NCBI RefSeq assembly: GCF_001189365.1
Contig: NZ_LFJJ01000004.1
Span: 1-64,000, forward strand
Direction of reading: 5' to 3'
DNA length: 64,000 nucleotides
DNA from: Candidatus Burkholderia verschuerenii
GTDB taxonomy: Bacteria > Pseudomonadota > Gammaproteobacteria > Burkholderiales > Burkholderiaceae
The position numbers and the translations under genes were made by a program. Positions 1 through 8,385 of the stretch are shown here, one piece after another. The notes under the pieces were generated by a model. That model made no database searches. It saw only the letters and a list, made by a program, of their open reading frames with translations, and was not told where the DNA came from. Within the stretch, counting starts at the first letter, position 1, and every line of letters starts with the position of its first letter.

Positions 1-204
1 GCTGCTGCATAGCGGCCGCGCGGCGTTCGGCGCTGCGGGCTACGCCCTTCGCGCCGCACGTCGCACAGAAGGATCAACTGAAACCACCGGCATCCGATTT
101 CTGCACAACTTGACGCACACAACTCGATAAAACTTCCCAAGCCGCGATAACGGCACAACTCCGCGCGAAATTGAGCTCAGCGCGAGAACCTTCGGCTAGA
201 CGCG

Positions 205-1125
205 ATGCGCGCAGCAAACTTAGTGGTTAAATATCGCGTGTCATCAGCCCTTTCCGCGCGACCCGTGCCCACCTTCGACCAACTCGCCGCCACCATCCGC
301 GAGCGTTTCCCCGCCCTGAGCCCGCAGTTCCAGGCGGCCGCCGCCTTTCTGCTCGACAATCCCGACGAAGTCGCCGTCCTCTCGATGCGCAAGGTCGCCG
401 AGCGCGCGCAGGTCCAGCCCGCCGCGATGGTCCGGCTTTCGCAGCAACTCGGCTTTCCCGGCTGGAACGAATTGCGCGAAATTTTCGTGAGTCGCGTGCG
501 TACGCGTCCCGAGCCGCTGACCGCGCGCGCGCGTTCGCTCGTCAAAGGCGGATCGGACAATCAGTTGAGTCACGATCTCGCGCAGGCGCAGTCGCATAAC
601 CTCGATGTCACGCTGTCGCAGAATGCGGCCAATATCGTCGAGGCGGCGAAGGCGTTGCGCCGTGCGCCGCATGTGCATGTCGCGGGGTTTTGCTCGTGCT
701 ATCCGGTCGCGTTCGGCTTGTTGTACGGCTATCGGCTGTTTCGACCATCGGTGAGTCTGATCAACGGCGAAGCAGGCACGCTCGAAATGCAACTGCGCGG
801 CATCGAGAAGAAGCATGCGACGGTCGTCGTCAGCTTCGCGCCCTATTCCGCCGAAGCCGTGCGCGTCGCGCAGGCGACCGTCGAGCGCGGCGGCAAGCTC
901 ATCGCGCTGACGGACAGCGCCGTGTCGCCGATCGCGCTGAACGCCGATCACACGCTGATCTTTTCGCACGATTCGCCGTCGTTCTTTCCGTCGCTCGTCG
1001 CGGCGTCGGCGCTGGCGGAAATGCTGGTCGCGCATCTGCTCGCGCTCGAAGGCAAGGATGCCGTCGCCTATCTCGAACAGGCTGAAGCCGCGCTGCACGC
1101 GCAAGGGGCTTACGCGGCAAGCTGA
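205..1125 (+). CDS. MurR/RpiR family transcriptional regulator
   Basis: This is a DNA-binding regulator that senses a phosphosugar-like or other small ligand. Residues about 25-100 form the RpiR-type helix-turn-helix, with the recognition region around VAERAQVQPAAMVRLSQQLG at 64-83. Residues about 130-280 form a SIS fold, visible as alternating hydrophobic strands near HVAGFCSCYPVAFG. Length (306 aa) is normal for the family. It sits just upstream of an aminotransferase, a CMD-family gene and a binding-protein remnant, so it probably controls them, and a shared palindrome supports this. The ATG at 205 is used. A GTG at 238 is an alternative start, and neither has a clear Shine-Dalgarno. The ligand cannot be told from sequence. 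Confidence 0.9.
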   Translation: MRAANLVVKYRVSSALSARPVPTFDQLAATIRERFPALSPQFQAAAAFLLDNPDEVAVLSMRKVAERAQVQPAAMVRLSQQLGFPGWNELREIFVSRVRTRPEPLTARARSLVKGGSDNQLSHDLAQAQSHNLDVTLSQNAANIVEAAKALRRAPHVHVAGFCSCYPVAFGLLYGYRLFRPSVSLINGEAGTLEMQLRGIEKKHATVVVSFAPYSAEAVRVAQATVERGGKLIALTDSAVSPIALNADHTLIFSHDSPSFFPSLVAASALAEMLVAHLLALEGKDAVAYLEQAEAALHAQGAYAAS

Positions 1126-1157
1126 AAAATCGCACGTTGCCAAATATCACATGATTG

Positions 1158-1171
1158 ACAACATATGTTGT
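1158..1171. promoter_or_regulatory. 14-bp perfect palindrome, candidate RpiR operator
   Basis: ACAACATATGTTGT is a perfect palindrome lying between the RpiR gene and the aminotransferase, 62 bp before the aminotransferase ATG. A close relative (ACAACATCTGT) lies in front of the divergent binding-protein remnant at 4107-4117. That the RpiR regulator binds here is inference from position and repetition. Confidence 0.6.
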
Positions 1172-1233
1172 TATCGGACTAAAATGGCGCATCGCGCGCC
1201 GTCGTGGGTCGCGCTCTTCGGAAAGGCTCAGAC

Positions 1234-2571
1234 ATGACCACGGTTTTTCATCGCGCGCCGCGCGCCAACTTGCCGGTCGCCGTGCGCGGCGATGGCATCG
1301 AAATCGTCGATTCGAACGGCAAGCGCTATATCGACGCCTGCGGCGGCGCGGCCGTGTCGTGCCTCGGCCACAGCCATCCGCGCGTGATCGAGGCGATCCA
1401 GCAGCAGGCCGCGCAATTGCCCTACGCACACACCTCGTTCTTCACCAGCGAACCCGCCGAAGCACTCGCCGATTTCCTCGTCGATGCCGCGCCGAAAGGC
1501 TTGGGCCACGTCTACTTCGTCTCCGGCGGCTCGGAAGCGATGGAAGCCGCGCTCAAACTCGCACGCCAGTATTTCGTCGAAAAAGGCGAACCGGCGCGAC
1601 GGCATTTCATTGCGCGGCGTCAGAGCTATCACGGCAACACGCTCGGCGCGCTCGCCATCGGCGGCAATGCATGGCGGCGCGAACCGTTCCTGCCGATTCT
1701 GATCGAAGCGCATCACGTCTCGCCGTGCTTCGCGTATCGCGAGCAGCGCGCGGGCGAAACCGACGACGCCTTCGCGCAGCGTCTCGCCGACGAACTCGAA
1801 GCGAAGATCCTCGAACTCGGCGCGGAATCGGTGGCGGCGTTCGTCGCCGAAACCGTGGTCGGCGCGACCGCCGGCGCGGTGCCACCGGTGCGCGCGTACT
1901 TCCGCAAGATTCGCGCGGTGTGCGACAAATACGGCGTCTTGCTGATCCTCGATGAAGTCATGTCCGGCATGGGCCGCACCGGCCATCTGTTCGCCTGCGA
2001 CGAAGACGGCGTCGCACCCGATATCCTCGCCATCGCGAAGGGTTTGGGCGCGGGCTATCAGGCGATCGGCGCGACGCTCGTGTCCGACGCGATCTACGAC
2101 ACCATCGTCGGCGGTTCGGGATTCTTCCAGCACGGTCACACGTATATCGGTCACGCGACGGCTTGCGCGGCCGCGCTGGCTGTGCAGAAGGTGATCGTCG
2201 AGGACGCGTTGCTCGACAACGTGAAGGCGCGCGGCGAGCAGTTGCGCGCGACGCTGCGCGAGCGGCACGCGGCGCATCCGCATATTGGCGATATTCGCGG
2301 GCGCGGGCTGTTCGTCGGCGTCGAACTGGTGCGGGATCGGGCGTCGAAGCAAGCGTTCGATCCGAAGCACAAGCTGCACGCCGTCATCAAGAGCGAAGCG
2401 ATGAAGTTCGGCCTGATGGTGTATCCGATGGGCGGCACCGTCGACGGCAAAAACGGCGATCATGTGTTGCTCGCGCCGCCGTTCATCTGCACGAGCGCGC
2501 AGATCGAGACCATCGCCGAACGTCTGTCCGACGCGATCGACGGCGCGTTGAGCGTCATCGGCGCACGATAA
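1234..2571 (+). CDS. Class III (omega) aminotransferase, aspartate aminotransferase family
   Basis: This is a PLP-dependent fold-type I transaminase of about 445 aa that moves an amino group between an amine or omega-amino acid and a keto acid. Visible motifs are the cofactor phosphate loop SGGSEAME (about residue 97), the PLP-binding aspartate in LLILDEVMSGMGRTG (D about 240), and the Schiff-base lysine in ILAIAKGLGAGYQ (K about 269). The ATG at 1234 follows GGAAAGG at 1220-1226 with 7 nt spacing, so it is preferred over the in-frame GTG at 1204. It is probably co-transcribed with the CMD-family gene 15 bp downstream. The substrate is unknown. The binding-protein remnant nearby hints at amino-acid or amine use. 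Confidence 0.92.
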   Translation: MTTVFHRAPRANLPVAVRGDGIEIVDSNGKRYIDACGGAAVSCLGHSHPRVIEAIQQQAAQLPYAHTSFFTSEPAEALADFLVDAAPKGLGHVYFVSGGSEAMEAALKLARQYFVEKGEPARRHFIARRQSYHGNTLGALAIGGNAWRREPFLPILIEAHHVSPCFAYREQRAGETDDAFAQRLADELEAKILELGAESVAAFVAETVVGATAGAVPPVRAYFRKIRAVCDKYGVLLILDEVMSGMGRTGHLFACDEDGVAPDILAIAKGLGAGYQAIGATLVSDAIYDTIVGGSGFFQHGHTYIGHATACAAALAVQKVIVEDALLDNVKARGEQLRATLRERHAAHPHIGDIRGRGLFVGVELVRDRASKQAFDPKHKLHAVIKSEAMKFGLMVYPMGGTVDGKNGDHVLLAPPFICTSAQIETIAERLSDAIDGALSVIGAR

Positions 2572-2586
2572 AACCCGGAGCCCACC

Positions 2587-3141
2587 ATGAGCCAACGACT
2601 TCCCGAATTCAAGATCGCCGATGCATCGCCGGAACAGAAAGCCGTGCTCGACGACATTCTCAAAGGCCCGCGCGGCAATCTGAACGGCCCGTTTCTCGGC
2701 TGGATTTTCAGTCCCGACCTGGCGCAGCACGCGCAGAAACTCGGCGCGTTTTGCCGCTACGAAACCGGTTTGCCGCTGCGTCTGTCGGAACTGGCGATTC
2801 TCGTGACGGCCGCGCGCTGGCGTTCGCAGGCGGAATGGCATATCCATCATCCGATCGCGCTGGCGGCGGGCGTGCCGGCCGACGCGGCCGAAGCCTTGCG
2901 CACCGGCGCCACGCCGCATTTCGACGATGCCGACGACGACCTGATCCATCGCTTCGCCACGCAGCTTTACGAAGACAAGCGCGTGTCCGACTCGACCTAC
3001 GATGCCGCCGTGCAACGCTTCGGCCACGCCGTCGTGATCAATCTCGTCGGCCTGCTCGGCTACTACGCGCTCGTCGCGATGACGCTCAACACCTTCGAGA
3101 TGCGCGCGCAAGGGCAAACGGCGTTGCCCTTCGCGGAATAA
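2587..3141 (+). CDS. Carboxymuconolactone decarboxylase (CMD) family protein
   Basis: This 184-aa all-helical protein belongs to the CMD/AhpD-like superfamily. The core helix pair carries RLSELAILVTAARWRSQAEW followed by HIHHPIA. The CxxC redox pair of true AhpD is absent, so a peroxidase role like AhpD is unlikely and a 4-carboxymuconolactone decarboxylase-like fold is the better description. It starts 15 bp after the aminotransferase stop with GGAG upstream, so the two form an operon. Its TAA lies in a small inverted repeat (TAACGG-6 nt-CCGTTA, 3139-3156) that also contains the stop of the convergent binding-protein remnant. The real substrate is unknown. Confidence 0.85.
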   Translation: MSQRLPEFKIADASPEQKAVLDDILKGPRGNLNGPFLGWIFSPDLAQHAQKLGAFCRYETGLPLRLSELAILVTAARWRSQAEWHIHHPIALAAGVPADAAEALRTGATPHFDDADDDLIHRFATQLYEDKRVSDSTYDAAVQRFGHAVVINLVGLLGYYALVAMTLNTFEMRAQGQTALPFAE

Positions 3142-3153
3142 CGGCGTGATCCG

Positions 3154-4047
3154 TTACTCGAACGCCTTGTCGTTCGGGCTCGCGTAGAGTTTCTGCATCG
3201 TCTCGTTCATCGGGAAATCGAAGTTGATGTGCTTCGGCGGTACGGGCTTCGTGAACCACTTGTCGTACATCGCCTTGATCTCGCCGCTCGTCATGACCTG
3301 AGTCATCGCGTCATCGACGAGCTTTTTGAATTCGGGATCGTTCTTGCGCATCATGAAGCCGTACGCTTCCGACGACTGCGGCGTGCCGACGATCACCCAA
3401 TCCGCCGGATTCGCCGTCCACGTGCGCGCACCGGCAAGCAAGCACGTCGTCCATCATGTAGGCGACGGCGCGGCCCGTCTCCAGCGTCGCGCGCCCTTCG
3501 CCGTAATCCTTCGCGCTGATGATGCTCATGTTCATCTTCTTCTCCTCGTTCATCTTGCGGAGAATGCGCTCCGACGTCGTGCCCTGATTCGTCACGACGG
3601 TCTTGCCCGCGAGATCGGCGAAATCCTTCACGCCCGAGGTCTTCTTCGTCAGCAGACGCGTGGTGGCGACGAAGAACGTGTCGGAAACGCGACCTGATTC
3701 TGCCGCGCGGTGAGATTGGTCGTCACGCCGCACTCGAGATCGACGGTGCCGTTCTGCACCAGCGCGATGCGATTCTGCGACGTGACCGGAATGAAGCGCA
3801 CGCGCAGATCGGGATGCTTCGTGCGCGCCTTCACGGCGTCGATCACCTTGTTGCAGAGATCCTGCGAGAAACCGATCACCTTGTTGTTCGCATCGACATA
3901 TGAAAACGGCACCGACGTCTCGCGATGCCCGATGGCGATCAGATTCACGCCCTGAACCTTGGCGAGCGTGGTCTGGGCGTCCTGCGCGTGAACCGCGCCC
4001 ACGACGAGCGCACCCGCCGCGAAGGCGAACAACGATTGGTGTTTCAT
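3154..4047 (-). pseudogene. Amino-acid ABC transporter substrate-binding protein (GltI-like), two frameshifts
   Basis: The ATG at 4047 opens a signal peptide (MKHQSLFAFAAGALVVGAVHA) and the start of a family-3 periplasmic binding protein resembling glutamate/aspartate-binding GltI. Homologous sequence then continues in two other frames. The first break is at 3685-3687, where QNQVAF should run on to SDTFFVATT; one base of a short A/T run is missing. The second is near 3439-3443, where AYMMDDV should run on to LLAGARTW; one extra base is present. Both downstream frames keep normal family sequence to the stop at 3154. No permease or ATPase gene lies nearby. It is most likely an inactivated gene; sequencing error at both sites is the alternative. 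Confidence 0.88.
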
Positions 4048-4079
4048 GGTGATTCCCGGAGTGGTCGAAGGAGATTGAT

Positions 4080-4117
4080 ACACATGTTATCGTAAACAAA
4101 ATAAAAACAACATCTGT
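4080..4117 (-). promoter_or_regulatory. Upstream region of the binding-protein remnant with an RpiR-like half operator
   Basis: This AT-rich stretch lies just before the minus-strand start at 4047. ACAACATCTGT (4107-4117) matches 10 of 11 bases of one side of the palindrome at 1158-1171, and ACACATGTTATCG (4080-4092) resembles its right flank. This suggests common control by the RpiR regulator; binding is not shown. Confidence 0.45.
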
Positions 4118-4234
4118 AAACACCCTGACGGCCGGAAATCTCGCGATTTTTGCTTACAAATGTCACAGCTTGCGCGTGCACCGCGCGGCGCGGCGCGCGT
4201 TAAAGCAGGCAGGCACCTACCAGGAGTCGCTGCC

Positions 4235-4921
4235 ATGAACGCCGTTCCCCAGATTCAAACGAAGCCGTCGCGTATCCATCCGCTGGTCGCGGGCGCCGCC
4301 GTGTCGATCATCCTCGCGTGCGGCACCGGCATCGCGGCCATGACAGGCTTGCTGCCGTCGTCGAAAGCCACGGCATCGGCGGTGACGGCATCGCCGCTGG
4401 TCGATTCGCAGGTCGCCAACGCGGGCGCGGTCGCATCGGCGCCGAAAGCCGTCGCTCAGCACGATGCGCCGCTGCCGCGCGCGGTGCGGGGGCATCACCT
4501 GAGCCCGGCCGTTACACGCAGCGTCGCGCAACCCGCTTATGGCGTGAACACAGTGACGAACCCAGCAGAAAACACCGCACCCGCTTACGATCCCTATGCG
4601 GGTCAGGTGACGGCCGTCAACGCCGTGCAATCCGCGCAGCCAACGACCGGCGTCGGCGCGATCGGCGGCGCGGTGGTCGGCGGGCTGGCGGGTACGCAGA
4701 TCGGCAACGGGCGCGGCCGCACGGCGGCGACCATTCTTGGTGCGATCGGCGGCGGGCTGGCGGGCAACCAGATCTAGCATGTCGTGCACAAGACGACGAC
4801 GTATCAGGTGCAGGTGCGCATGAACGACGGCAGCGTCCGCAGCTTCAACTACGAGGCCGCGCCAGCCGTGTCGGTGGGCGAACGGGTGCGCGTGTCCGGC
4901 GATTCGCTGACGCCGGCGTGA
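4235..4921 (+). pseudogene. Glycine-zipper 2TM domain protein, interrupted by an in-frame amber codon
   Basis: The ATG at 4235 follows CAGGAG at 4221-4226. The protein has an N-terminal membrane segment (about residues 18-42), an Ala/Pro/Val-rich spacer, and a glycine zipper (GAIGGAVVGGLAGTQIG, then GAIGGGLAGNQI). A TAG at 4775-4777 then stops translation. The same frame continues for 47 more codons (HVVHKTTTYQVQV... to SGDSLTPA) and ends at the TGA at 4919-4921. That tail is the usual conserved C-terminal beta-rich part of this envelope protein family. A single substitution in a GAG, CAG or AAG codon would explain the stop. The truncated form (180 aa) keeps the membrane and zipper parts, so residual function is possible. 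Confidence 0.8.
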
Positions 4922-5072
4922 ATTTCGCTGCGGAATCGCGTCCTGGCGGTCGCATTCCTGACTTAAGACAGCGCTAATTTTCGGATGCGATGATGCTTTC
5001 CATGCTCAACGCACCCCGCGTCCCGAGGCCATCGATTCAGCCGGACGCACCGTTTTTTCGGGAGACTTTTCC

Positions 5073-5582
5073 GTGAAGAAGAAATCGACGCAACACAAGG
5101 CCGGCCGCGCCGCGATGTCGCCGCTGCTGCGCGCGCTGACCTACAGCCGCGACGCGCGCGAACCGATGGTCAACGGCATGTTGATCCAGTGCTACACGGC
5201 GCTCGACGCGTTCCATCGCGGACACGGCTCGCAGGCGCTCTTCATGACGCTGTGCCGCCATCTGCTGGTCGCGGAGGAACTGTGTCAGCTGGGCCACGCG
5301 CCCGATTACGCCGACGACATCACCCGCGCGCACGAAGCGCTGGTCGGCGTCGATACGCGTCACACCGGCAACGACCAATGGACGCTCGACGCCAGCGACT
5401 ACGCGCATCTTTGCGACGCGCTGACGATCCTCTCGGCGCAACTGGACGACGCATCGCTGGAGCATATCGCGCAGGCGGAAGCGCGCATGGTGACGCAATC
5501 GCTGATCGCGGCCAACATGCGATCGGGCCACAAGCCCGACGCGCGCGCGATGCACGAAGAACTGGCGTCGTCGATGCATTGA
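5073..5582 (+). CDS. Conserved hypothetical protein, soluble, mostly helical
   Basis: This is a 169-aa protein with no signal peptide or membrane segment. It has a basic N-terminus (MKKKSTQHKAGR) and then Ala/Leu/His-rich helices. I do not recognise a named domain. It looks like one of the short lineage-specific proteins of Burkholderiaceae. The GTG start at 5073 is preceded by GGGAGA at 5059-5064. It stands alone, with a strong terminator about 270 bp downstream. Function is unknown. Confidence 0.7.
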   Translation: MKKKSTQHKAGRAAMSPLLRALTYSRDAREPMVNGMLIQCYTALDAFHRGHGSQALFMTLCRHLLVAEELCQLGHAPDYADDITRAHEALVGVDTRHTGNDQWTLDASDYAHLCDALTILSAQLDDASLEHIAQAEARMVTQSLIAANMRSGHKPDARAMHEELASSMH

Positions 5583-5913
5583 GCGAGTGTTGTTTTCTCG
5601 TCGCCCAGCGAAAAGAATGTTGGCAAGCGAACGGTACGACAATTCGGCTGCCGCGATACTCTTTTCACGCACGGGGGAAGCGCAGCACGCGCGAAGAGAG
5701 ACCAAAAACAGGATGGGCGGCATTCGCCGAGCCGAGGGAAAAAGCACAGCGCAGTCTGACGCGGATGCGGTTACGCAATGCGGCGCACGCTTTTGCCAAC
5801 GGCCTGGCGGGTAGCAGGCGGAACAGGCCAGCGCTCCACAATAGACGTTCAAAAGCCGGCATTCGCCGGCTTTTTCTTTTTATCACTCGCACGCCTCGCA
5901 TCGACGCCACGCG
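5583..5913. other. Intergenic stretch, no gene seen
   Basis: This is the convergent space between the plus-strand hypothetical gene and the minus-strand zinc-ribbon gene. Apart from the hairpin at 5854-5880 I see no coding sequence with family-like composition and no RNA gene. Confidence 0.5.
5854..5880 (+). terminator. Intrinsic terminator (bidirectional)
   Basis: AGCCGGC (5854-5860), loop ATTC, GCCGGCT (5865-5871), followed by a T-rich run to 5880. An AAAA run precedes it, so it can also end the convergent minus-strand gene at 5914. Confidence 0.85.
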
Positions 5914-6288
5914 CTACCGGTACGCCGCGAACACCGTTCGCGCGCATTCGGCGCACCATCGGCGCTGGGCATCGTGCGCATGGGCGCGCCATCGATGTCC
6001 GTAGGCGCATTGCCAAGCGTGAGGCGTCGTGGCATCGGTTTGCGCCTGCGTTTCGAGCGAGCCGCCGCGCACCTGCGCGATATCGCGCAGCCGCTTCGTT
6101 TCGTTCTCGCGCCGCTGCGATGCGCAATTCATGCAGCGAATGTTCTGCGCCTGATCGAGCGTATCGTCCCAGCGATGTCCGCGCCCGCAATCCCATAGCA
6201 GCGCGACGCCCTGAGCGTCGCCCAGCCCCGCGCGATCGCGAAAGCGCGCGGCCTCCTCCATCAATTTTTTTCTTTTGTCGTATCTCAT
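5914..6288 (-). CDS. Small protein with two zinc-ribbon-like CGxGH/CxxC modules
   Basis: This 124-aa basic protein shows the same pattern twice. WDCGRGHRWDDTLDQ is followed by IRCMNCASQRR, and WQCAYGHRWRAHAHD is followed by RWCAECART. Each unit is C-x3-H with W, about 15 residues, then CxxC, which fits two treble-clef or zinc-ribbon folds. The ATG at 6288 has AGGAG at 6293-6297 upstream. An in-frame TTG at 6300 overlaps that ribosome site and is less likely. Nucleic-acid binding is a reasonable inference. I know no assigned function. Confidence 0.7.
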   Translation of the reverse strand: MRYDKRKKLMEEAARFRDRAGLGDAQGVALLWDCGRGHRWDDTLDQAQNIRCMNCASQRRENETKRLRDIAQVRGGSLETQAQTDATTPHAWQCAYGHRWRAHAHDAQRRWCAECARTVFAAYR

Positions 6289-6312
6289 CTCGCTCCTCAA
6301 CCGCCTGATTCG

Positions 6313-6876
6313 TCAGCGCCCGCGACCGGCCCCCGTGTCGGAACGCGAAGTCGTCACAACAGTGCCGTCGGGCCCGAAATGCGCGTTGAACATCGCGTCG
6401 CGATTCACGCCGTCTTCGAGCCAGTGCCAGCTCCAGACGCGCTCCTTCTTGAGCGGGAATTCTGCGATCTGAGTCGGCTTGCCCAGCAGGCGGCGCACTT
6501 CGTCCATCGTCATGCCGAGCCGCACCTTGGCGATGTTCTGCGCGGTCAGCACCTGTGTCGCCGACACGAAGCGGCCGTTGCTGTCGAGATCGACAAACCA
6601 GGTCGTCGTACCCGCCGGGCCGCGCGGATATTCGAAGCGCTTCGAGCCGTCCGTGAAGGTGCGCTCGGTTTCGGGCTTGCCCATCTGATCGCGAATCTGC
6701 GCCTCGGTGGTTTCGCCGGGCTTCAGATCCTTGAGCAGCAGTTCGTCCGGCTTCACGGAGTTGAAGAACGCCTTGAGCTTGTTCATCGCTTCATCACTCT
6801 GCTGCTGGTCGCAGCCTGCAAGCAACGGCACCGCGAACGACACCGCGAGGCTCGCGGCGAGCACGATCTTTTTCAT
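6313..6876 (-). CDS. BamE/SmpA-OmlA domain lipoprotein
   Basis: This is a 187-aa lipoprotein. MKKIVLAASLAVSFAVPLLAGC is a type II signal with lipobox LAGC, so Cys22 would be acylated. The mature part contains two BamE-like segments, TTEAQIRDQMGKPETERTF and KVRLGMTMDEVRRLLGKPTQ; the latter carries the family motif G-M-T-x-x-E-V-x-x-x-L-G-K-P. The family includes the BAM-complex subunit BamE, but this protein is longer and has a duplicated motif, so it is a paralogue whose partner is unknown. It sits 39 bp after the NlpD-like gene and could be in its operon. Confidence 0.85.
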   Translation of the reverse strand: MKKIVLAASLAVSFAVPLLAGCDQQQSDEAMNKLKAFFNSVKPDELLLKDLKPGETTEAQIRDQMGKPETERTFTDGSKRFEYPRGPAGTTTWFVDLDSNGRFVSATQVLTAQNIAKVRLGMTMDEVRRLLGKPTQIAEFPLKKERVWSWHWLEDGVNRDAMFNAHFGPDGTVVTTSRSDTGAGRGR

Positions 6877-6915
6877 GTCCCTTTCCTTCGACGCATCGTT
6901 GCGCGATACGTCCGA

Positions 6916-7911
6916 TCAGCCGCCCGCGCCGAGCAGCGGCACCGGATCGACCGCCGCGCCGGCCTTTCTGACTTCGAAGTGCAGCGCGGGCGTGCCGCTC
7001 GGGCCCGTGCCCATATCGGCGATCGTCGCGCCCTGCTTGACGCTGTCGCCTTCCTTCACCAGCAGCTTCTCGTTGTATGCGTAGGCGGTCAGGTAATCGT
7101 TCGGATGCTTCACGATGATCATCCGCCCGTACGAACGCAGCCCGCTACCCGCGTACACGACCTTGCCCGACGCCGCCGCCTTGACGGGCGCACCCACCTT
7201 CCCGGCGATATCGATACCCTTGTTGCCGCTCGCGCCGAACTTGCGCACGATGTCGCCGTGCACGGGCCACACGAAACTGCCCTTGCCCGCCGACGCGGTC
7301 GCGGCGGATTTCTGTTCGCTCTCGGCCGCTGCCGGCTTTTCGGCGGACTTCCCCGCGGGCTTTTTGGCCGGCGTTTCCGCGACCGATTTACCCGGCGTCG
7401 GCAACAACAGCGGCTGCGCCATCTTCGAACCGGACGCCGATGCACTCGCCGAAGCCAAAGCAGACGCCGCCGCCGACGACGCCACCGCGCTTCCCGGCGG
7501 CGCGACGCGCAGCACTTGCCCGACATTCACCTGCCTGCTTGCGGGAAGCGTATTCCACTTAGTCAGATCGTCCGGTTTCTGCTTGAACTGACGCGCGATG
7601 CCGTACAACGTATCGCCCGGCTTCACGCGATAGAAACCGGCCTCGACCGGCGCGGACGCCGCCGGCGATGCGGACATCGGCTCGAGCGGCGTCACCTGCG
7701 CGGGCGTCACGCCCGGCGCCGTGCCTTGCACGACCAGCTGCGCGCTTACCGCCGAACTTTCCACGATCGGAGCCGGCGTGCGGGGCGTCGAGGAGCATCC
7801 CGCCAACGTCGCCGCCATTGCCGCCGCCGTCGCTATTGCCGCGAGCTTGAGGCCCGCGATGGCCACGCCGGAACGCAAACCAAAATCACCTGTGCGATTC
7901 AACACCAACAT
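6916..7911 (-). CDS. LysM/LytM (M23) lipoprotein, NlpD-like amidase activator
   Basis: This outer-membrane lipoprotein (lipobox LAGC near residue 37) has a LysM domain (YRVKPGDTLYGIARQFKQ), a long Ala/Ser/Lys/Pro linker, and a C-terminal LytM domain (FVWPVHGDIVRKFG to the end). The zinc ligands of active M23 peptidases are partly lost: the usual HxxxD first site reads NKGIDIAG, and the YAH site reads YAYNE. LHFEVR is kept. As in E. coli NlpD and EnvC, this argues for activation of a cell-wall amidase, not peptidase activity. The start at 7911 has GGGAAG upstream at 7 nt; 7917 is an alternative ATG. Confidence 0.85.
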   Translation of the reverse strand: MLVLNRTGDFGLRSGVAIAGLKLAAIATAAAMAATLAGCSSTPRTPAPIVESSAVSAQLVVQGTAPGVTPAQVTPLEPMSASPAASAPVEAGFYRVKPGDTLYGIARQFKQKPDDLTKWNTLPASRQVNVGQVLRVAPPGSAVASSAAASALASASASASGSKMAQPLLLPTPGKSVAETPAKKPAGKSAEKPAAAESEQKSAATASAGKGSFVWPVHGDIVRKFGASGNKGIDIAGKVGAPVKAAASGKVVYAGSGLRSYGRMIIVKHPNDYLTAYAYNEKLLVKEGDSVKQGATIADMGTGPSGTPALHFEVRKAGAAVDPVPLLGAGG

Positions 7912-8385
7912 TCCCATGCTTCCCGTTCTGGTCTTTTTTGCCTTCTCGCCGCGCGCCTGAAACCGGCTCGAGCACCGGACATTCACGCGCAGACACTCAC
8001 CGCCACGCCGTACAGCGACGTGCCGCCGCATCGAAGTATGCCGCAACCCGACATCAGCAACATCGCCACGCTCGATGCCAGAACCGCGAGGCTCCGGCGA
8101 GCGGCCCATTGTCCCGGCGAGATCGCCCGGGACATTTTTTCGACAGCATAAAACATTACAAAATCCGACTAAACCGATGTGACTTCGACGATACAACCCG
8201 GCGCTTTGGCGTTCTAAATTTTTTCGCCCGCCAGCTTACGCGCAACGCACGGACCGGGCTTTCCCGTCCGTCTCGCTATGACAAACCTTGACAGAACGCG
8301 CGCCGCGCTTGGGCTACATTGAGCGCCGCCGAAAGCGGTTCCCACCGCATTTTCGCAGCGTTTATCTTTCATCAAGGTTCACAAC
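7912..8385. other. Divergent intergenic region
   Basis: This is 474 bases between the minus-strand NlpD-like gene and the plus-strand GlsB-type gene. I see no convincing protein gene. It contains a plus-strand terminator (8111-8140) without an upstream plus-strand gene, and an AT-rich segment at 8140-8225 that may hold promoters. Confidence 0.5.
8111..8140 (+). terminator. Plus-strand intrinsic terminator without a gene in front
   Basis: GTCCCGG (8111-8117) pairs with CCGGGAC (8127-8133), followed by ATTTTTT to 8140. The T run marks it as a plus-strand terminator. No plus-strand protein gene ends here, so a short RNA starting somewhere after about 7920 is possible. Confidence 0.6.

Noticed and set aside
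1-204. Possible 3' end of a gene at the window start
   Set aside because: The first 200 bases show no convincing coding frame or RNA structure; too short to judge.
1228-3117. A 629-codon open frame on the minus strand
   Set aside because: It is the complement of the aminotransferase and CMD genes; the composition is Arg/His-rich as expected for antisense of GC-rich codons. The same holds for other long frames opposite or across miaA, purM, lnt, glyS and pabBC.
6916-7911. Loss of M23 zinc ligands taken as gene decay
   Set aside because: NlpD-type activators are naturally degenerate at these positions; the reading frame and other domains are intact.
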